Shown: positions 23,591-37,034 of the stretch, one piece after another | Layout of the letters: each line of letters starts with the position of its first letter | How positions within the stretch are numbered: position 1 is the stretch's first letter | Origin: Toxotes chatareus | Lineage: Eukaryota; Chordata; Actinopteri; Toxotidae | DNA: 64,000 bases | Reading direction: 5' to 3' | Assembly: GCA_016801885.1 (NCBI GenBank) | Contig: CM028892.1 | Location: 7,820,114-7,884,113 of the forward strand | Position numbers and translations under genes: made by a program | Notes under the pieces: model-generated | What the model was told of the DNA's origin: nothing | Databases searched by the model: none | Seen by the model: only the letters and a program-made list of their open reading frames with translations

Positions 23591-26500
23591 AAAACATTTT
23601 CATTCCCCACACTGATTGTTTATTTTCTGTCTGTCGATGGAGCGTGTTGTGTCATACTCGTGGCATATACCTGCTCATCACAGTTGCATTGCTTCAAATT
23701 TCTGGATTAGTTGATCAAAGCCAGGTCCTCAGAGTAAGTGTCATTCTGCTTAACTGTGGCTTTGATTTGAGCGATATATATCTGTTTCTTCTTTCCTTGG
23801 GGTCAAATGGAATTAGTAAATAATTTTCATGCGATTCTGGTTCATTCTGTAAATCTTTTATTTGCTACAGCTGCAGAGAGAACTGGGCCTTTATTTGAAA
23901 CCTGAAGTTTCTATTCCTAATTTAACCTGTTTTTATACAGTATTTTATCATATTTCAGTAAGAAGCTTCCCTGTTTTCTGATCTGCTCCCATTTTAATGT
24001 TTTGCTGATGCTGTTTACTCAGTATTTCCTCTGTTACCCTTGTCGTCTTGATAAATTTAGGAAAATCACCACAAATCTATTAGCAGAGCAGCAGTAATGT
24101 ACTCACCGCTCTCAGTCCTAAGTTTTCTTTTTAAAGAATTACTGTTTTCTTGCAGTAATTACTTCAGATCACTTCCACTTTGATGTTTTTTTCTGTTGCC
24201 GTACTTTCAGTGAAACTCAACACTTCCTGTGCAGATGTTTTACATAAAAGTCATCGAGCAGCTCACGTTGCATAACCCCTCCCATTTCTGACAGGCTTTT
24301 AATGTGAAACGTCTGCAGGAAGTGTTAGGTGTCATCGACAGTCTTTCTGTCACTGCATGAAAGAACAGAAAAATAGAAGTGATGGCAAATAATTAGTGAC
24401 TGAAAACAGCGTTTCTGAAAAACAGTATTTCAGTGTCTCAGAGATTTGTCTCCACCCCAGTACAACAGAGAGTAAAATATCATTTGTTGTGTCAGCAACC
24501 ATTTAAAGTGTCTTATGCTGTCACAACAAATATTTACCTCACCTTGTTATAGAAAGCGTTGTCATGTTTTTAGCAATTAAGCTGTCTTGATCTTCAGTAC
24601 TTTCCTATACATTACATTTGCGTTTCAGTGCAGCACAGATTTGACTTGAAGCAACCAAAGAGTGTTCGGTACAAGGTTTTCAATTAGGCCTCTTCGCTTT
24701 CTGTGCCCCTTTCTGAATGGACCTTGAGTTTTCATCATGATAGAAGAAAAACAGGATGAGTCACTCGTCGCATCGGTGTATGAAAAAGACAGTGATTCAG
24801 TGGGTATGAAAGCCGTGTCTGTGGCTTTTCTCCTCCTATCCTATAGAGTGCCTCCTCATTGTGTTTACGCTCATCGCATCTATCTTAGTTATCAACGTGA
24901 ATGCAGCTTGTGTTTGTTCAGCTATAATGAATCAAAGTGATACTTTTGAGAAACCATACGTAATCTCCCTTCATATTATCTTCAAATCTATGATGTTAGC
25001 ATCACTTCAGATGATTGCCTCCAATTCTGCCTCATGTGACAGCCTCAGAACGGTCGCCTCTTGTTTGCCTTACCAGCTTTTGATGCACAGGGGCTCATGG
25101 GAAAATTCCCGCTTTGTGCCTTATTGGGCGAAAGCTCAGCTGTTGGTGGAAGGGAAAATGGGTCATGATGGAGGCTTCCTTTGAAGTAAATTTGTCATGG
25201 AGCGATGAACACAACTGGCTTGCAGAGGTAAAAGGTGGCAATCAGAAAATAGGCGCAAATCATTGTAGCTTTGAATTGATGATGGATAAAAGCCTCTCCA
25301 GCACTTTTCATCTGATTAAGTTTTTCATAGCGGATGATGGTGATTTTCAAAATCCATTACCTGATGGCTGTGAGAAAAGGCAATAAATTTCCAAAGTAGG
25401 GATATGTGCTGCTTTTCTTGTTCTTGAATTGCTTTTGATTATTTTATTCTTTATGTTTTACTGTACCTTCCTCCTCTTTAAGAGATTTTCAGTGTTTAGC
25501 TCCCTAGACCTTCACCCCCTCAGCATCAGACTGGATTTTTCATCTTGATTTTTATTTACAGTGGTTGAGGTTTAGTTAGAACTGTTTTTAATGTCCCTCC
25601 CTCCACCTGTGCACCCACTGATATTCTGCGCAGAGTCAGCAGCTCTGTGTACATAATACATGAATACATATTTGATTATTTGCCTGTACAAGCCCCTGTC
25701 ACTTCCTCTCAGTGTTGGGCTAGCATGCTTTTGTCATCCACAGAGAGCTCAGTCAAACACAGTGTATCCTTTCAGGGTCGCGGCAGTTTTGGCAGAATTT
25801 TAATATTCAGCCTCCCATGAAATATAGAAACATAAATGGCTTCGGCTGACAGCTAATTGGGCAGGTGAGAGGGAGAGAGCGAGAGGAGTGGGGAAAGGCA
25901 AATGTGGAGAGACACTTTTCAAGCTCTTGTGGTGGAACTCAGGGGATGAAGGGAAAGAACAGAGGGATCTGTAAATGGGAGGCCCCAATTAATCAGAGCG
26001 CACTTTTCGTCCGTGGCCCGCTCCCTTTTTTTGTTTCCTAATGGATGTGGTTCTTCAGTTATAATTGATTAAATTTAAAATGCTTGATTAAAACATGTTG
26101 TGTAAATGCTCTTCTCAGCCCTCGGCGGGCATGTCTTTCCACTGCTTTCTCTGTGGGACAGATCAGATACAGTTTGGGTCTGTAATTCAGTCTGACAGTT
26201 CAATGCACACTGCTTTCACTCTGTCTTGTGCAGATGTAGAGTAATTGACTGCAGTCTAGCCAAGCAGACTAACTGCAGTGCAAGTCTGTTTCTAGTAGCC
26301 TGCTAATGCGTACGATTTGTAAACACTAAATACTTTGACAACGGGGTGATTAATTTCCTTAATGCATGAATATGTTTGTGTTTTCCCTGTTGAATGAATG
26401 AGCAAAAAACTGCTTTTGTCGCTTCTGTGTTCTTGAGCACGATCCAGCAGAGGATTCAAACCAACTTCCAGATACAAACCTGCTGCTTCTTTAGCCGTTA

Positions 26501-29094
26501 TTCTGTTGCTGCTGCTGCCAGGTTTGATTTGTTATAATTCGGTTTTCTATGCAGAGCTGACATGTCACTCGCAGCCTCTCTTGCCTACCTATCCTGACAT
26601 TTTATTTTGGGTTAGATTGAATTTACGACCATGGTGGCACTCTGTTTGTGAGGCTCATTCTGGGAATACCCGGCAAGTTCCCCTGTGATCTTGATTGGCT
26701 GTTAAAACTTCAAGCCCTTTCAGCTGCCTCCCTCCTCAGGATATCACGCTTCATCCCCATGCACTTGACATCGCGACACCACAGCAAGTTTTCTGAAATT
26801 GCAGCAGTGATGGTGTCTAAACCTCTTGGCTAAATTCCTCCGAAATTCACACATCAATGCTTGACTTTAAGAAGCCATCCACCTTTGGATGCCGTTCTGC
26901 ATCACCTATCTGTGATATTCAATGCATCCTCTGAGTTGTTTTGTGTCAGAGTAATTGAATTGACTCACTTTCCCCCAAAACTGCCTTGTCTTCTTGTAGC
27001 TCAGTTAGTGATTTTCTTTGTTTCCCACAATGCCTTTTGGGAGCCTGAGGGAATGTGAGTGAATTTGTTGTTTTCTGTCAAAAATGGGCCGCAGCAAGGC
27101 AACAAATTGTGAACACAAGAGAGGTCAAAGGTCACTGGTACACCTCCAAAAACACAGTCTTCTCCTCCGTTTAGGCTGCTGTTCAGGGACAAATTAGTGA
27201 TTTATGAAAGACAGACTACAAAGAGGCAGACGTAGGTATATTTTTGTTCTGTTTTTGATTATTTAAATACATTAAATTATATTTGTATTAGAGTGCATTG
27301 CTTCAAGCTTGAACACAACTTTAACCTTCCAATGAAGAGATACCATGACGTTGCAGTAGAGCATATAATGACATCTTAGACAGTGGGTAAAATTACAGAT
27401 AAATAAGTTATGATATCATGTTAGTAGCATACACATGCTGAAAAACATGTTTTTGATCTGATTAGGATTCAGCATATTAATTTCTAATCACTACAGAGTG
27501 ATATAAAAGATATTCTTTTAATCACGTAGTTTGAAAAATCAGTATCGCTTCCTCTCACAAAGGCTCATTGTGACAATCCCTTTGTTCTTGTCAGCCTCAC
27601 TATAACAATCTGACGAGCTGCACTCTTCTCAGAGGTTGAGCTTCCTCATTTATTGGTTGGTGAATAATAACAGTGTAAACTGGAAATTGGTCTTCAGTCA
27701 CTCATCGGAAAGAGTTAAATTGTCTGATGATATGAACAGAGGATACTTCAGTCAGAACAAAGCCATTATTATCCTGAATTGACTTAGCGTCTGCAGCCAC
27801 ATCAAATTAGAATTTGCAGTCCTCTGGTAATGATGAGGTTAGCCACATCAATATACTGTTATTCTTGTGCAGGTCAGGTTGCTATGAGACTCTCATTTCC
27901 CTCAAGCTGACACTGAAACCCTCACCAGCTGTAAATCTAAACTCAGAAACTCAGATCCTTCTCTGAGTAATTTTCTACTTGTGCATTTCTTAGCATCCTC
28001 TGTAGCACGGAGTGCCGATAGGGAGAAATGATGAACTGCACTTAGACAGCAGAGAAAATGTCAACTTTGACCACTGTGAAAGGATGTAGCTGAAACTCAG
28101 TCCAACAGATGGTTTTGAAATGTATAACCTTTACTTGACTTTATCAGTCTATTAATGTTGATCATCCCATTATCGTGGAGCGAATTTCTTGCTGTAGCTG
28201 TATGGATTTGATCTTCTTTTGATGTGATGTTAGGGATCTTCTCACATTGATTTAGGCCCCATTTTCAATATATAATGATTAATACTGATGTCTTGGATGT
28301 CCTGCTGACAATCTGCAGTGGGATGAACGCTCACCATGCCACATATAGACATGTGTGATAGATCATGTTCAAGGTAAATACCAAGAGTCCTGGAGAGAGG
28401 ATGAAAACGTCGAAGGGCCAGGAAGACATAATGATTACATGATCACATGGTTTATTGATTTTTGTTTTTTTTTTCTCACTTGTAACATAGAAATCATGCA
28501 TTGTCTTCAGATGACACCTTGGAAATACAATATAAAACATTAAAGAAACTGAAATGTGAAAGAAATTAAGTACAAGGTCAAGATGCAAAAGCCCAGATAA
28601 ATTCTAAAGGATTAGAAATATTGGTCCTAATTTACATAATGCTGCAATAAAAGGCAGTAAAAGTAAATGGCAGCATGAAACATTTAAACCTAAAACCCAC
28701 ACAGCTTGGCTTGAATGTGTGCAGAATTGATACCTGTTATAGATGAGGCCGCTTGTGTTTGTTTTCACTTTAACCCCAAAGCCAACCTGGAACCAGACTC
28801 GAGTGTTAAAGCCACTCGTCAGCTTTTGTGGCACAGGTACAGACGGCGCACGCTGATATTTTCCCACTCAAGTTTTAACTGAAACACGTCTTCAAAGCAT
28901 CACTAAATAAAATGCAGCAGCTCGGTGTTATATTCGGTGCATTTTGGGGGCAGGGAAACATCATCTCCTCGCTCGCTCTTTGTGTGTCTCGTGCTTTTGA
29001 GCCTGGAAGTTCTCATCAAGCTGTGAGACATGTTTTGGTCTCATACAGCCCAGCTGCAGCAACACGTATCCCCAATATAACACACACTCACTCG

Positions 29095-29113
29095 CACACA
29101 CACACACACACAC
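29095..29113 (+). repeat. (CA)n microsatellite
   Basis: About nine CA units, preceded by an interrupted CACACTCACTCG stretch. Confidence 0.9.
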
Positions 29114-31726
29114 CAGCCATCCCTCTAAATGTCACAGGCTCTGCAGAACGCTTCATCGATGCCAAAGGTTCAGAGGCCCTGGGATCAATATTACATCATT
29201 TCTCTCAATTAGGGCATATTTATTCCCCTCAAGTTATTGTACATCTGCAAGTGATTCTATCTGCATTCCTGGCAAGTCTCCAGATGAGTCAAAGCCCTGG
29301 AGGGAGGAAAAGACAGAGCGAGATGAAGATGAAGAGAGAGGGGGGAAAGAGAATAAGGGAGGAGTTAAGGTAGGGGGAGTTTGGGCAAAGAGTTGGAGCA
29401 AGGGAGAAAAAGTGAGCGAGATCATTTAAGATTCACAGAGGGGATGAAATATGATGGTGTCTTACCTTGGGTTATTACAGATGAAAGTGGATACAAGACG
29501 GCACGCTGTCCCAAACGGTTAATATGCCCTGCAGCACGGAGACATAAATTGTGAGTGTCATATTAGAGAGGGGGGGGTTGCTGGTGGTGATTGGAGGGGA
29601 TTCTTGGCGAAGGGATGCTCCCATTAGTGTTTTACATAAGTACAGTAATGAGGGGGACAGTCTGTGCAGGCGCTTTGCAAGATCTGCCCGCTGGACTGAA
29701 GGAGGCTAATTTTACTCAGTAGTTGAGGAAACGCACCATAGCGTGACCACAGGGCTGATACCGTGTTCACGTTTTTGGATCGTGATTGACCTCAAAAGTC
29801 AAGCTACCGTCCCACATTGACTGTTCCCCGCTCTGCTTCCTGTCAGCAGCTTCCACCTGCAGCCTTGTACCTGTCTCGGCAAACTAAGAAATAAAATGGC
29901 TGAAGGCATTTGCTCTCCTTAGCAGAAAATAGCATCAAGAACTGGCCAAGGCACTTGAGTATTAAGATATACTGCCTCTTGTCTGTGCCAGCAATGCCTC
30001 CCGTCTCTGGGTAGCCCTATTAATCATAAATTGGGCCTTGGCATGTAGTTTACAGAAAGTCTGGCTTGTTGTTGTTTTTTTTATTTTTATGTATAATGGC
30101 TTAAGTGTTCCTGCACGTAGAAACTCACCACAGTCACAAGACTTCTACCTTTATAAAACTGTTTGCGGAGGGTGCACGTATGAACTACGGTATATGATTA
30201 AAGCGAGGGAAAGATAGATATTTGAGCGACTATACACATTCATCCACAACATACCACTGCAGCCATGGTGGCATTTTTTACTTCCACCTGCTTCCTTGGA
30301 TTACACTATAAGTTACAGTTCACCAGAGTTTAAGATGCAGCAGCAGTGGGCTAGCTATTCAGGCTGTCATAGCTGCTGCAGTGGGGTGTGTAGGACCTTG
30401 TGTTTCAGTACAGCAGCCCCTTTAGGCGCCTGCTCTGTGATTGGTACCCTGGTGCTTTCAGGTTTGTTTCAGCACGGTGTAACTTCAAAGCCACGGGTTT
30501 CCTGTGTTATCATTGGATTTTGCTTTATTTAGCCTTTCTCTGACTCATGTCTCCAATGCTTCCACAGCACATGTACTCACAGAGTGCAGTGTGTGCAGTT
30601 CCCATCCAGCTGTTGCTCTATCAACAGCTGTGTACATCAGATCTGTGCTAGAATTATAAATTGACAAGCCTCCTCCTCCTCCACACACACTGTATCGCTT
30701 CTGTTTTCCTCATGCTCCCTTCAGTATCATCATGTATCAGTAGCTTCTGCACAGTAACGATGATACACTCAGTTTGATCGTCAGCTTCATCCAAGCACCT
30801 GCGTATGGATTACCTACAGCAGGAGGACTCGCTCTGCGACTCGTTCAGCACTGTGTGACAGCTTGGCACCCAGGAGCCACCTGCTTTAAATTTAAATGCA
30901 CCTTTTAGTGTGGCAGTTAAGCACACGGTTTTTACAGCCATTAGATTAGCCCTCGGTTTAACCTCAACACGGCGGTGTCACCTTGCTCTTTTGTGAGCCA
31001 CTATTCACGAACTTCAACTGCGAGCAGGCGGAGAAGACATTAATTTGCTCTGGTGGCTCGAAGAAAATCCTTTTCATTCTAATTTCTTAGGTTGTTAGGT
31101 TGTTTAGTCTTTTTTTTTCCTGTACAGTTCTACTTCATCCCTAGACTTTGTTAAGCTTTTCCCCCTGAATGCCAAGAGAACCAGAGTAGTTTGCATTTTT
31201 GTTTCTCAAGAATTTATCAGCCTCTGCTGTAAGCCCAGTTCAACAGCAGAACCCACAGCCAAAATGCAAACCCTGCAAACTTTCCCCTCATCATCATTCC
31301 CTTGGCAGCACATGTGTGTTGCCTGGTTGAACTAATTGCCCTTGCTGTATTTCCAGCCAAACAGGTGGCCGTATTGGTTTCCTTCTGGCTGCATTTATGA
31401 GACTGTGCTTCCAGGTTGGACAGAGATGACAGTGTCTCCTCTCCGCCCAGAGCAGTGACCTTGGTTGGGCGATGGTCCCTCTGCACTGTCTCTGGTCTCA
31501 CATTGGTCTTTTGGGCCAACTTCTGATTGTGTATGTGTTATTGTGTGTGTGTGTGAGTGTGAGAGAGACAGAGAGAGATAGAGCGTCCTCTGATGTCTAG
31601 CCAGAGAGCTGGAGGGCCAGGATGACGTTCAGGAGGGGAGGGAGATGACAGTGGCAGCAAACTTTGGCAAGTGACACATAAGAACACATGAGAGGACAGA
31701 GATATGATGTCATGATACAGCTGCTG

Positions 31727-31845
31727 CACACACACGCACACACATACACACACGCGTGATAAAGAATAGCCTTAAGACATGCAGAAACACAATCTAATGT
31801 TCAGCATTCACACAGTCACACATTCACACTCACACACACAAAGGT
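31727..31845 (+). repeat. Interrupted CA-rich tract
   Basis: CA units broken by CG and TA from 31727 to 31755, then a second CACACTCACACACACA stretch to about 31845. A GT tract on the same strand lies at 31541-31558. Confidence 0.85.
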
Positions 31846-32819
31846 CTTACACAGTTTTTACCACCTCACACTGACACCTCAGGGGATTTGTATGTGCTAA
31901 AGCAGTCTCATATGGTCAGGTTTGTCCTTCTGCACACAGATACAGCGTTCGCCTGCTTTGTGTTCCATTGTATCTACAGTTGTGGTCCTCTGTTTGGTCT
32001 GTGGGCAGTCATGCTACAGGGAATAAGAATGTGTTAGATGAAATGTTGCGGATATTTGTCTCATAACTGCTATGAGTCAGGCAACACCTTGTTTCTATAC
32101 CTTATGTAAAGAAACTGTGTTTTTTCCTCTGCAGTGGGAGGGATTATGGCATGCTCAGATAGGTCCCGACCTCTCTACAGACCAGAATAGGATAGAATAA
32201 AATAAAATAGAAAAGAAATAGTAGAATAAACTCTTCTGTCCTTATGTCATCTCTGCAACTTTTTGATATGCAACATTTCTTGCACCGATTGTGTGATTAG
32301 TATTCATTGTATCCCTGTTCTTTCCAGGGTCAGGCACTAAGAGCACCCTCATATCTCAGCCTATTTATTATTATTTTTAACCAATACATTTATTCTGTTT
32401 TGTGTCAATGTCACATAAACAAAACACAGTCAAAAGTAGTAGAAACAGACAGGAAAAAACCCAGAGGAATGTAGAGTCCACCAGCACCACAGAAATCGAG
32501 CAGTTTTATGCAGCATATATCTGGCATTGTTCGATACACTCACTTCTGTCATTCTTCCCCCGTGAGCACACAGCTGAATTCAATCAGTGCATATAGCAGT
32601 GTGCAGTTGGGGGACATAGCTTATGAGCAGACAGTTCCCCCTTGAGCATTTTGGGTAAGAGTCATGAGACATACTTGCCAATATGAAATTCTAAATTGTT
32701 ACTTCACAGTTCAACATATTGCTTTTGGAAGGTACCAAAATGTTCCCAACAATGAAACCAAAGTGCCCAGAAAATGTTTAATTGTAAAAAGATTTCTTTT
32801 CTTTTCCTGGTTCTTGCAG

Positions 32820-32863
32820 AGCGAAGCCACAGCCACCGTGCCAGCTGTCTTGGCAGCACTCAG
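32820..32863 (+). other. Possible cryptic exon (44 nt)
   Basis: A strong pyrimidine tract ending GGTTCTTGCAG (to 32819) precedes 44 GC-richer bases ending CACTCAG, followed by GTTTAA. 44 nt is not a multiple of three, so splicing from the exon at 23510-23584 would shift the frame. Could be chance. Confidence 0.15.
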
Positions 32864-34366
32864 GTTTAATCTCTGAGACTCAGGCTAACCGTAACATGGA
32901 AGCCTCCCTCCCTGTTTTTTAGCAAACACACACCAGGCTACTCACTCTCCCTGCCAACCACAGGCCAGATAGAATATTGAGCATCCTTCCATGCAGTGAC
33001 ACAGTATTGATATTGATTTCAATTGACAGCAACATAGCTAAGGCAAAGTGTTTTTTTCCCCGATCCATCAGTTGCTGCTGTTAGTGATTTGATGAATGGA
33101 AAGGTATCAGCAACAGATTTTTCAGGATTTTATTTTTTCCTTTTTTAAAAAAATTAATTGTCCCTGAGAGTACTGGATGTGGAAAAGATCATTGTCACGG
33201 TGACAGTCACACGGCCTCATGAGGGTTGTCCAAGTACTCACGTCTCCTCTGACACTCTGGACAAAAGCTGCTAGTTTTCAGTCGTGATTGGCTGCTTTAT
33301 CCATTTACATGTTGTGCACCCTGTCTAGCACACTTTGGTGATTCGGTTTTGTTTTTTAGGGCTTAGGAAGGTTTACCTCTTCACTCAGGCTGACCCGTAG
33401 AATCACAACAGCACAGAGACGTAAATAGACAGAAGCATAGCTGTCCAAACAAACAGGAAGAGCTCATTTTGCTGCTGTCTTTACTTCTTCATTCGCTTGT
33501 CTATCCCTCTTACTGTCTCTTCTTTTTTTGATCTTCTCTCCTCTCTCCCTCTCTGATGCTCATAATATTCAGACAAATAATTATATGAGGCCAACTGTGC
33601 CATAAACAGCCATAATCATCCAGAACCAATGCTATTACTCAGGTTGACTTCTTGAGTTTGATTGTCTGAGTGGTTCCATGCACTTGTTATGAGTGCTGTG
33701 TATTATTCTTGATGCGAAGGGTTTACGTGTATACGAGTCAGTGCTTGAGGTAAAGTACATCTGTCTCAGGGTGAACATAGGTCCAGTAAACCTGCTTCAC
33801 CTGTCTGTTTGGATCAAGATTTGGCTGTTGATAACAGGTGCTGTCAGGAAGTCTCCACACACACACAATTTGATAAAAACAAAATAAAGAACTTGAGCAA
33901 TCAACCAGAGAAACCAAACTCACCACAACAATGGCTCAAGGTGCTGCCAAAGGCTTTTTTTTTCTTGTCCACCATCTCCTCCCCTAGAAGCTGCTGTGTG
34001 AGGTAACTTCTCAGAGAGTTCACGTGCACATTTTCTTAGTTATAAAGAAAATTTTGTGTGAAAATTTAAACTGTTATCGGTTGTTGCCACTTTGGGCTTT
34101 CAAAGTGCAAAAGTGCCCAGTGCAGCTTAACCAAAAAGCATCAAAGTCAGAGCTTACACTCCAAAGTTACTCCAACAAACACCTTGAGTTTTGTTTATTT
34201 GGCAAGTAGAAGTAGAACTTGGCCTTACACTTAAATATTAGGCCCACTTGCTCATACTGAGTTTAGTCCATTTGCACAATCAATAACTTGTCTCCAGCCA
34301 GTGGTAGGTAGAGTAGATAAGTAAGGTTTTCCCAGGATAAACTTAATTAGCCCATTTCATGGAAGA

Positions 34367-34378
34367 AGCAGGTGGCGC
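34367..34378 (+). promoter_or_regulatory. CTCF-like core motif
   Basis: AGCAGGTGGCGC matches the last 12 of 14 positions of the CTCF core consensus CCASYAGRKGGCRS; the two leading C positions are G and A. It sits just before a dense group of GT tracts. Binding is not shown. Confidence 0.3.
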
Positions 34379-34495
34379 TGATATTTAGCACACTCCGTTT
34401 TTTTGGATGTGTGAAAGAAAAACAGCACTAACCTATCAACACCAGGCAGCTTCAGAGGCCCCAGGCTGTGAATTTGGGTGCTGCCAAGTCTCTCC

Positions 34496-34628
34496 TGTGT
34501 GTGTGTGTGTCTGTGTTTGTGCGCATGTGTGTATTTGAGAGTGTATTCCTTGTGTGCATGTAGGTGTGTTTGTGATGCTCTATTGTATAAGCTGTGTGTG
34601 TGTGTATGTGTGTGTGTTGAGTGTGTGG
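34496..34628 (+). repeat. Compound TG-rich microsatellite
   Basis: Two TG tracts (34496-34536 and about 34593-34618) joined by TG-rich, GCGCATG-interrupted sequence. Confidence 0.9.
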
Positions 34629-34686
34629 ATTGTCCCAGTTTAGAGGACCCAGAGCTATGACTCATCGCCTAATAAAGCAGGATGCG

Positions 34687-34690
<4 letters not shown>

Positions 34691-34734
<44 letters not shown>
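34691..34734 (+). repeat. (GT)n(GA)n microsatellite
   Basis: About 13 GT units followed by nine GA units. Confidence 0.95.
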
Positions 34735-35012
34735 CAAGCATGCCTGCGTGACTGTCTGTGTCAGTATATGTTTATGCTTTGTGTGTACTCATATTTTAAC
34801 GTGTGCAAAAAGGGAAGAAGAAGCACAGTAAGAATGATTGAGAACCATGGGGGGTCGTGCTTTCAGTACTGTACCTGGTGCCCTTGCTCTCTCTCTCACA
34901 CACACATTTTTCTTTGCTTCCTTTTCCATTAGTAGATGCAGAAAAAAGAATTCAGATAAATACTCAAACAATGTCGCATCTACTCATTATTTCTTTTGTC
35001 ACAACTGTAAAT

Positions 35013-35033
35013 TGTGTGTGTGTGTGTGTGTGT
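35013..35033 (+). repeat. (TG)n microsatellite
   Basis: About ten TG units. Confidence 0.95.
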
Positions 35034-36203
35034 CCTTAGTTACTGTGCTGTCAAGTTTGTGGTTGCTCTTTCTTTTACTGCTGACAAACATGTCAGAGGC
35101 AGTACAGTAGCTGTAGTGTTATGAACAGCTGTGGATTCGCCAGCTGATGTTTATGCTCGTAACATTTTATGTTTTTGTGTTGATGCTACATACATGGCTG
35201 CTACAAAACTAATAGAGACAATAACTTATGTTAATTTCTGCTCTCAGTGTTTGTTCAGTTGAAGCTTATAGTTCATTAGTCACCATTAAATACAGTTTAC
35301 ATTATTATCAGTGATCTGCAGAAAACTCATTAAATATACTGGAATCCAATTTCTGCATGCTGGACTAGTTCCAACACACAAAACAGAATAATAGAGCAAT
35401 GTTGTGTGTAGCTTCTTATCCATATTACCAAACAATAATGTAATGTATCACTTTTGGCATCAGTTGCTGACACAATGATAAGACTATGAAGTAGTATGTT
35501 TACGTTCATAATGTATTTCCTGTTGACACTGGATGTGGGGTGTAGCACAATGAGACATCAGTTTAAAGTGTAAAATCAGAAAGGCACGCAGAGCTGTATA
35601 ATACAGCTGCACAGTCCACAATCGGGCTCCAGAGAGCAAAATTAGTAAAGCAATTTAAGTGAGTAGCTCTGCTAGAAAATGCTAACCTGCACCACAGGTT
35701 TCCTTTAATGGCTTCCTATCATATTTAGTATAAAAATGTATAGATTTCTCTTGTGTGACGTTCAGGTGAAATTTTCAACCGATGGCAGTCACAGCTATAG
35801 ATGTCAACCGATCCAATGAAAAGACCGAAGCCAGTGACATCTGTTCTCAGCCGTTTCCTAAAACAGATGGGCCCTGTAGTTTTGAGAAATAATTACTCAA
35901 ACAGGAGTAAACGGTGCATGTGTTCAGAGACTATCTTCATGTTCTCAATGTTAACTATGTTAGTTGTAATGAAAGAACACCCAACTCAAATAGATTTAAT
36001 TTGGCCTGAATTATAGTTGCCTAATCTGATTTAGGTATATGTGAACATGGGTTTAGCAGCGGCTCCCCCTTAATCACCATATCTCAGTTAAACATAAAGT
36101 ATTTAGTATTTTGGTGGGTGTCCACATTTTCTCATCTCATGCATTTTGAACATAACTTGAGGGCAGCATGTCTGACAGCTAACAGAGACACAGCCAAATA
36201 TAT

Positions 36204-36230
<27 letters not shown>
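36204..36230 (+). repeat. (CA)n microsatellite
   Basis: About 13 CA units. Confidence 0.95.
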
Positions 36231-36236
<6 letters not shown>

Positions 36237-37016
36237 GCAGGCCACTTTTCCCAGAATTTGTCTAAACCTGACAAAAGGTTATGGCTTTTGCTGTATTGAT
36301 TTTTCCTTGTCAGAAAGGATGTCCAGTAGACACATTCTGACAGGGTTGTCATGGTTGCTACCACTGAACTTGGCCTTTACCAGCTAATGTTAGTGCTTAT
36401 TTTCTAAAGGTAGGTAATAATGTCAGCTAAACGTCAGTCATGCTAAAAAAAAAAAAAAATGGAAAAAAAAGTTAGAGGTGGAGAATTTTGCTGCGGTGAA
36501 GGCCTGTCTGTCAGTAGCTTAGTCCAAATACTTATTTTATACTTAACATGTGCAGGTTGTGTTCATGGCCATAGACCTGTGACCAAAACTGACCGCAAGG
36601 GGTCTAAAATCAAAAGTGAAAAAGTTATTTCTGCAGCGGTTCAGTAACAGTGATTCGGCCACATGTAAATTTGACGCATTCTGGAGGATTGGATCTCCGG
36701 TGTTTGTCCTTGGGTTAGAGCTATTCCCTTTCACTATACTGACTGAATTAATTCTGTTTTAAAGAGGACTTTGGGCAAGACTCAAGGCATCTCACGTTAG
36801 AGTTGAGGTCACTTTAATATTTTCTTGCCTCTATAGTGATGTGAAATTTTGAATTTAAGTTTGGAATGAAGCGCCAACCGAGAGGAGCCTTGACATACTG
36901 CTCACTGAACTCCTCTCAAAGAAACTCATCTTAAAACAAGCATATCTTCTTCTTCTGGGGCATACACCATATTACACTCAAACAATGCGTCCTTTTTTTC
37001 ATTTTTTTATCCACAG

Positions 37017-37034
37017 AAGTGGATGACTCATCAG
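37017..37034 (+). other. Possible 18-nt neural-type microexon
   Basis: A T-rich tract ending TTATCCACAG (to 37016) is followed by AAGTGGATGACTCATCAG and then GTGAAA. The length is a multiple of three. Joined in phase 1 after the exon at 23510-23584 it would add Glu-Val-Asp-Asp-Ser-Ser just before the split Gly codon, with no stop. A TGC lies about 30 nt before the acceptor, the kind of position where SRRM4 (nSR100) acts on neural microexons. The donor is only fair. The 10-mer CAATGCGTCC occurs on both sides (36984-36993 and 37049-37058). Chance occurrence is quite possible in a 40-kb intron. Confidence 0.3.

Larger units (their letters stand above)
23591..34360 (+). other. Intron block downstream of the exon
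   Basis: No Ig3 exon or other coding match. Contents: an open frame at 25114-25386 without a recognised product in otherwise smooth sequence, (CA)n at 29095-29113, a purine-rich 120-bp strand at about 29290-29410, a G9 run near 29570, GT and CA tracts at 31541-31558 and 31727-31845, and a possible cryptic exon at 32820-32863. Confidence 0.6.

Noticed and set aside
28912..29373. About 150-codon frame crossing a CA repeat
   Set aside because: The middle is a His-Thr string from the microsatellite and the end is a purine tract, so it is a composition artefact.
30844..30862. RE1/NRSF-like TTCAGCACTGTGTGACAG
   Set aside because: The right half is displaced by one extra base and the left half has a mismatch, so it does not fit the canonical spacing.
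32190..32235. AATAAAATAAAATAG run as a retroposon tail
   Set aside because: A short A-rich stretch without a recognisable element body or target duplication.
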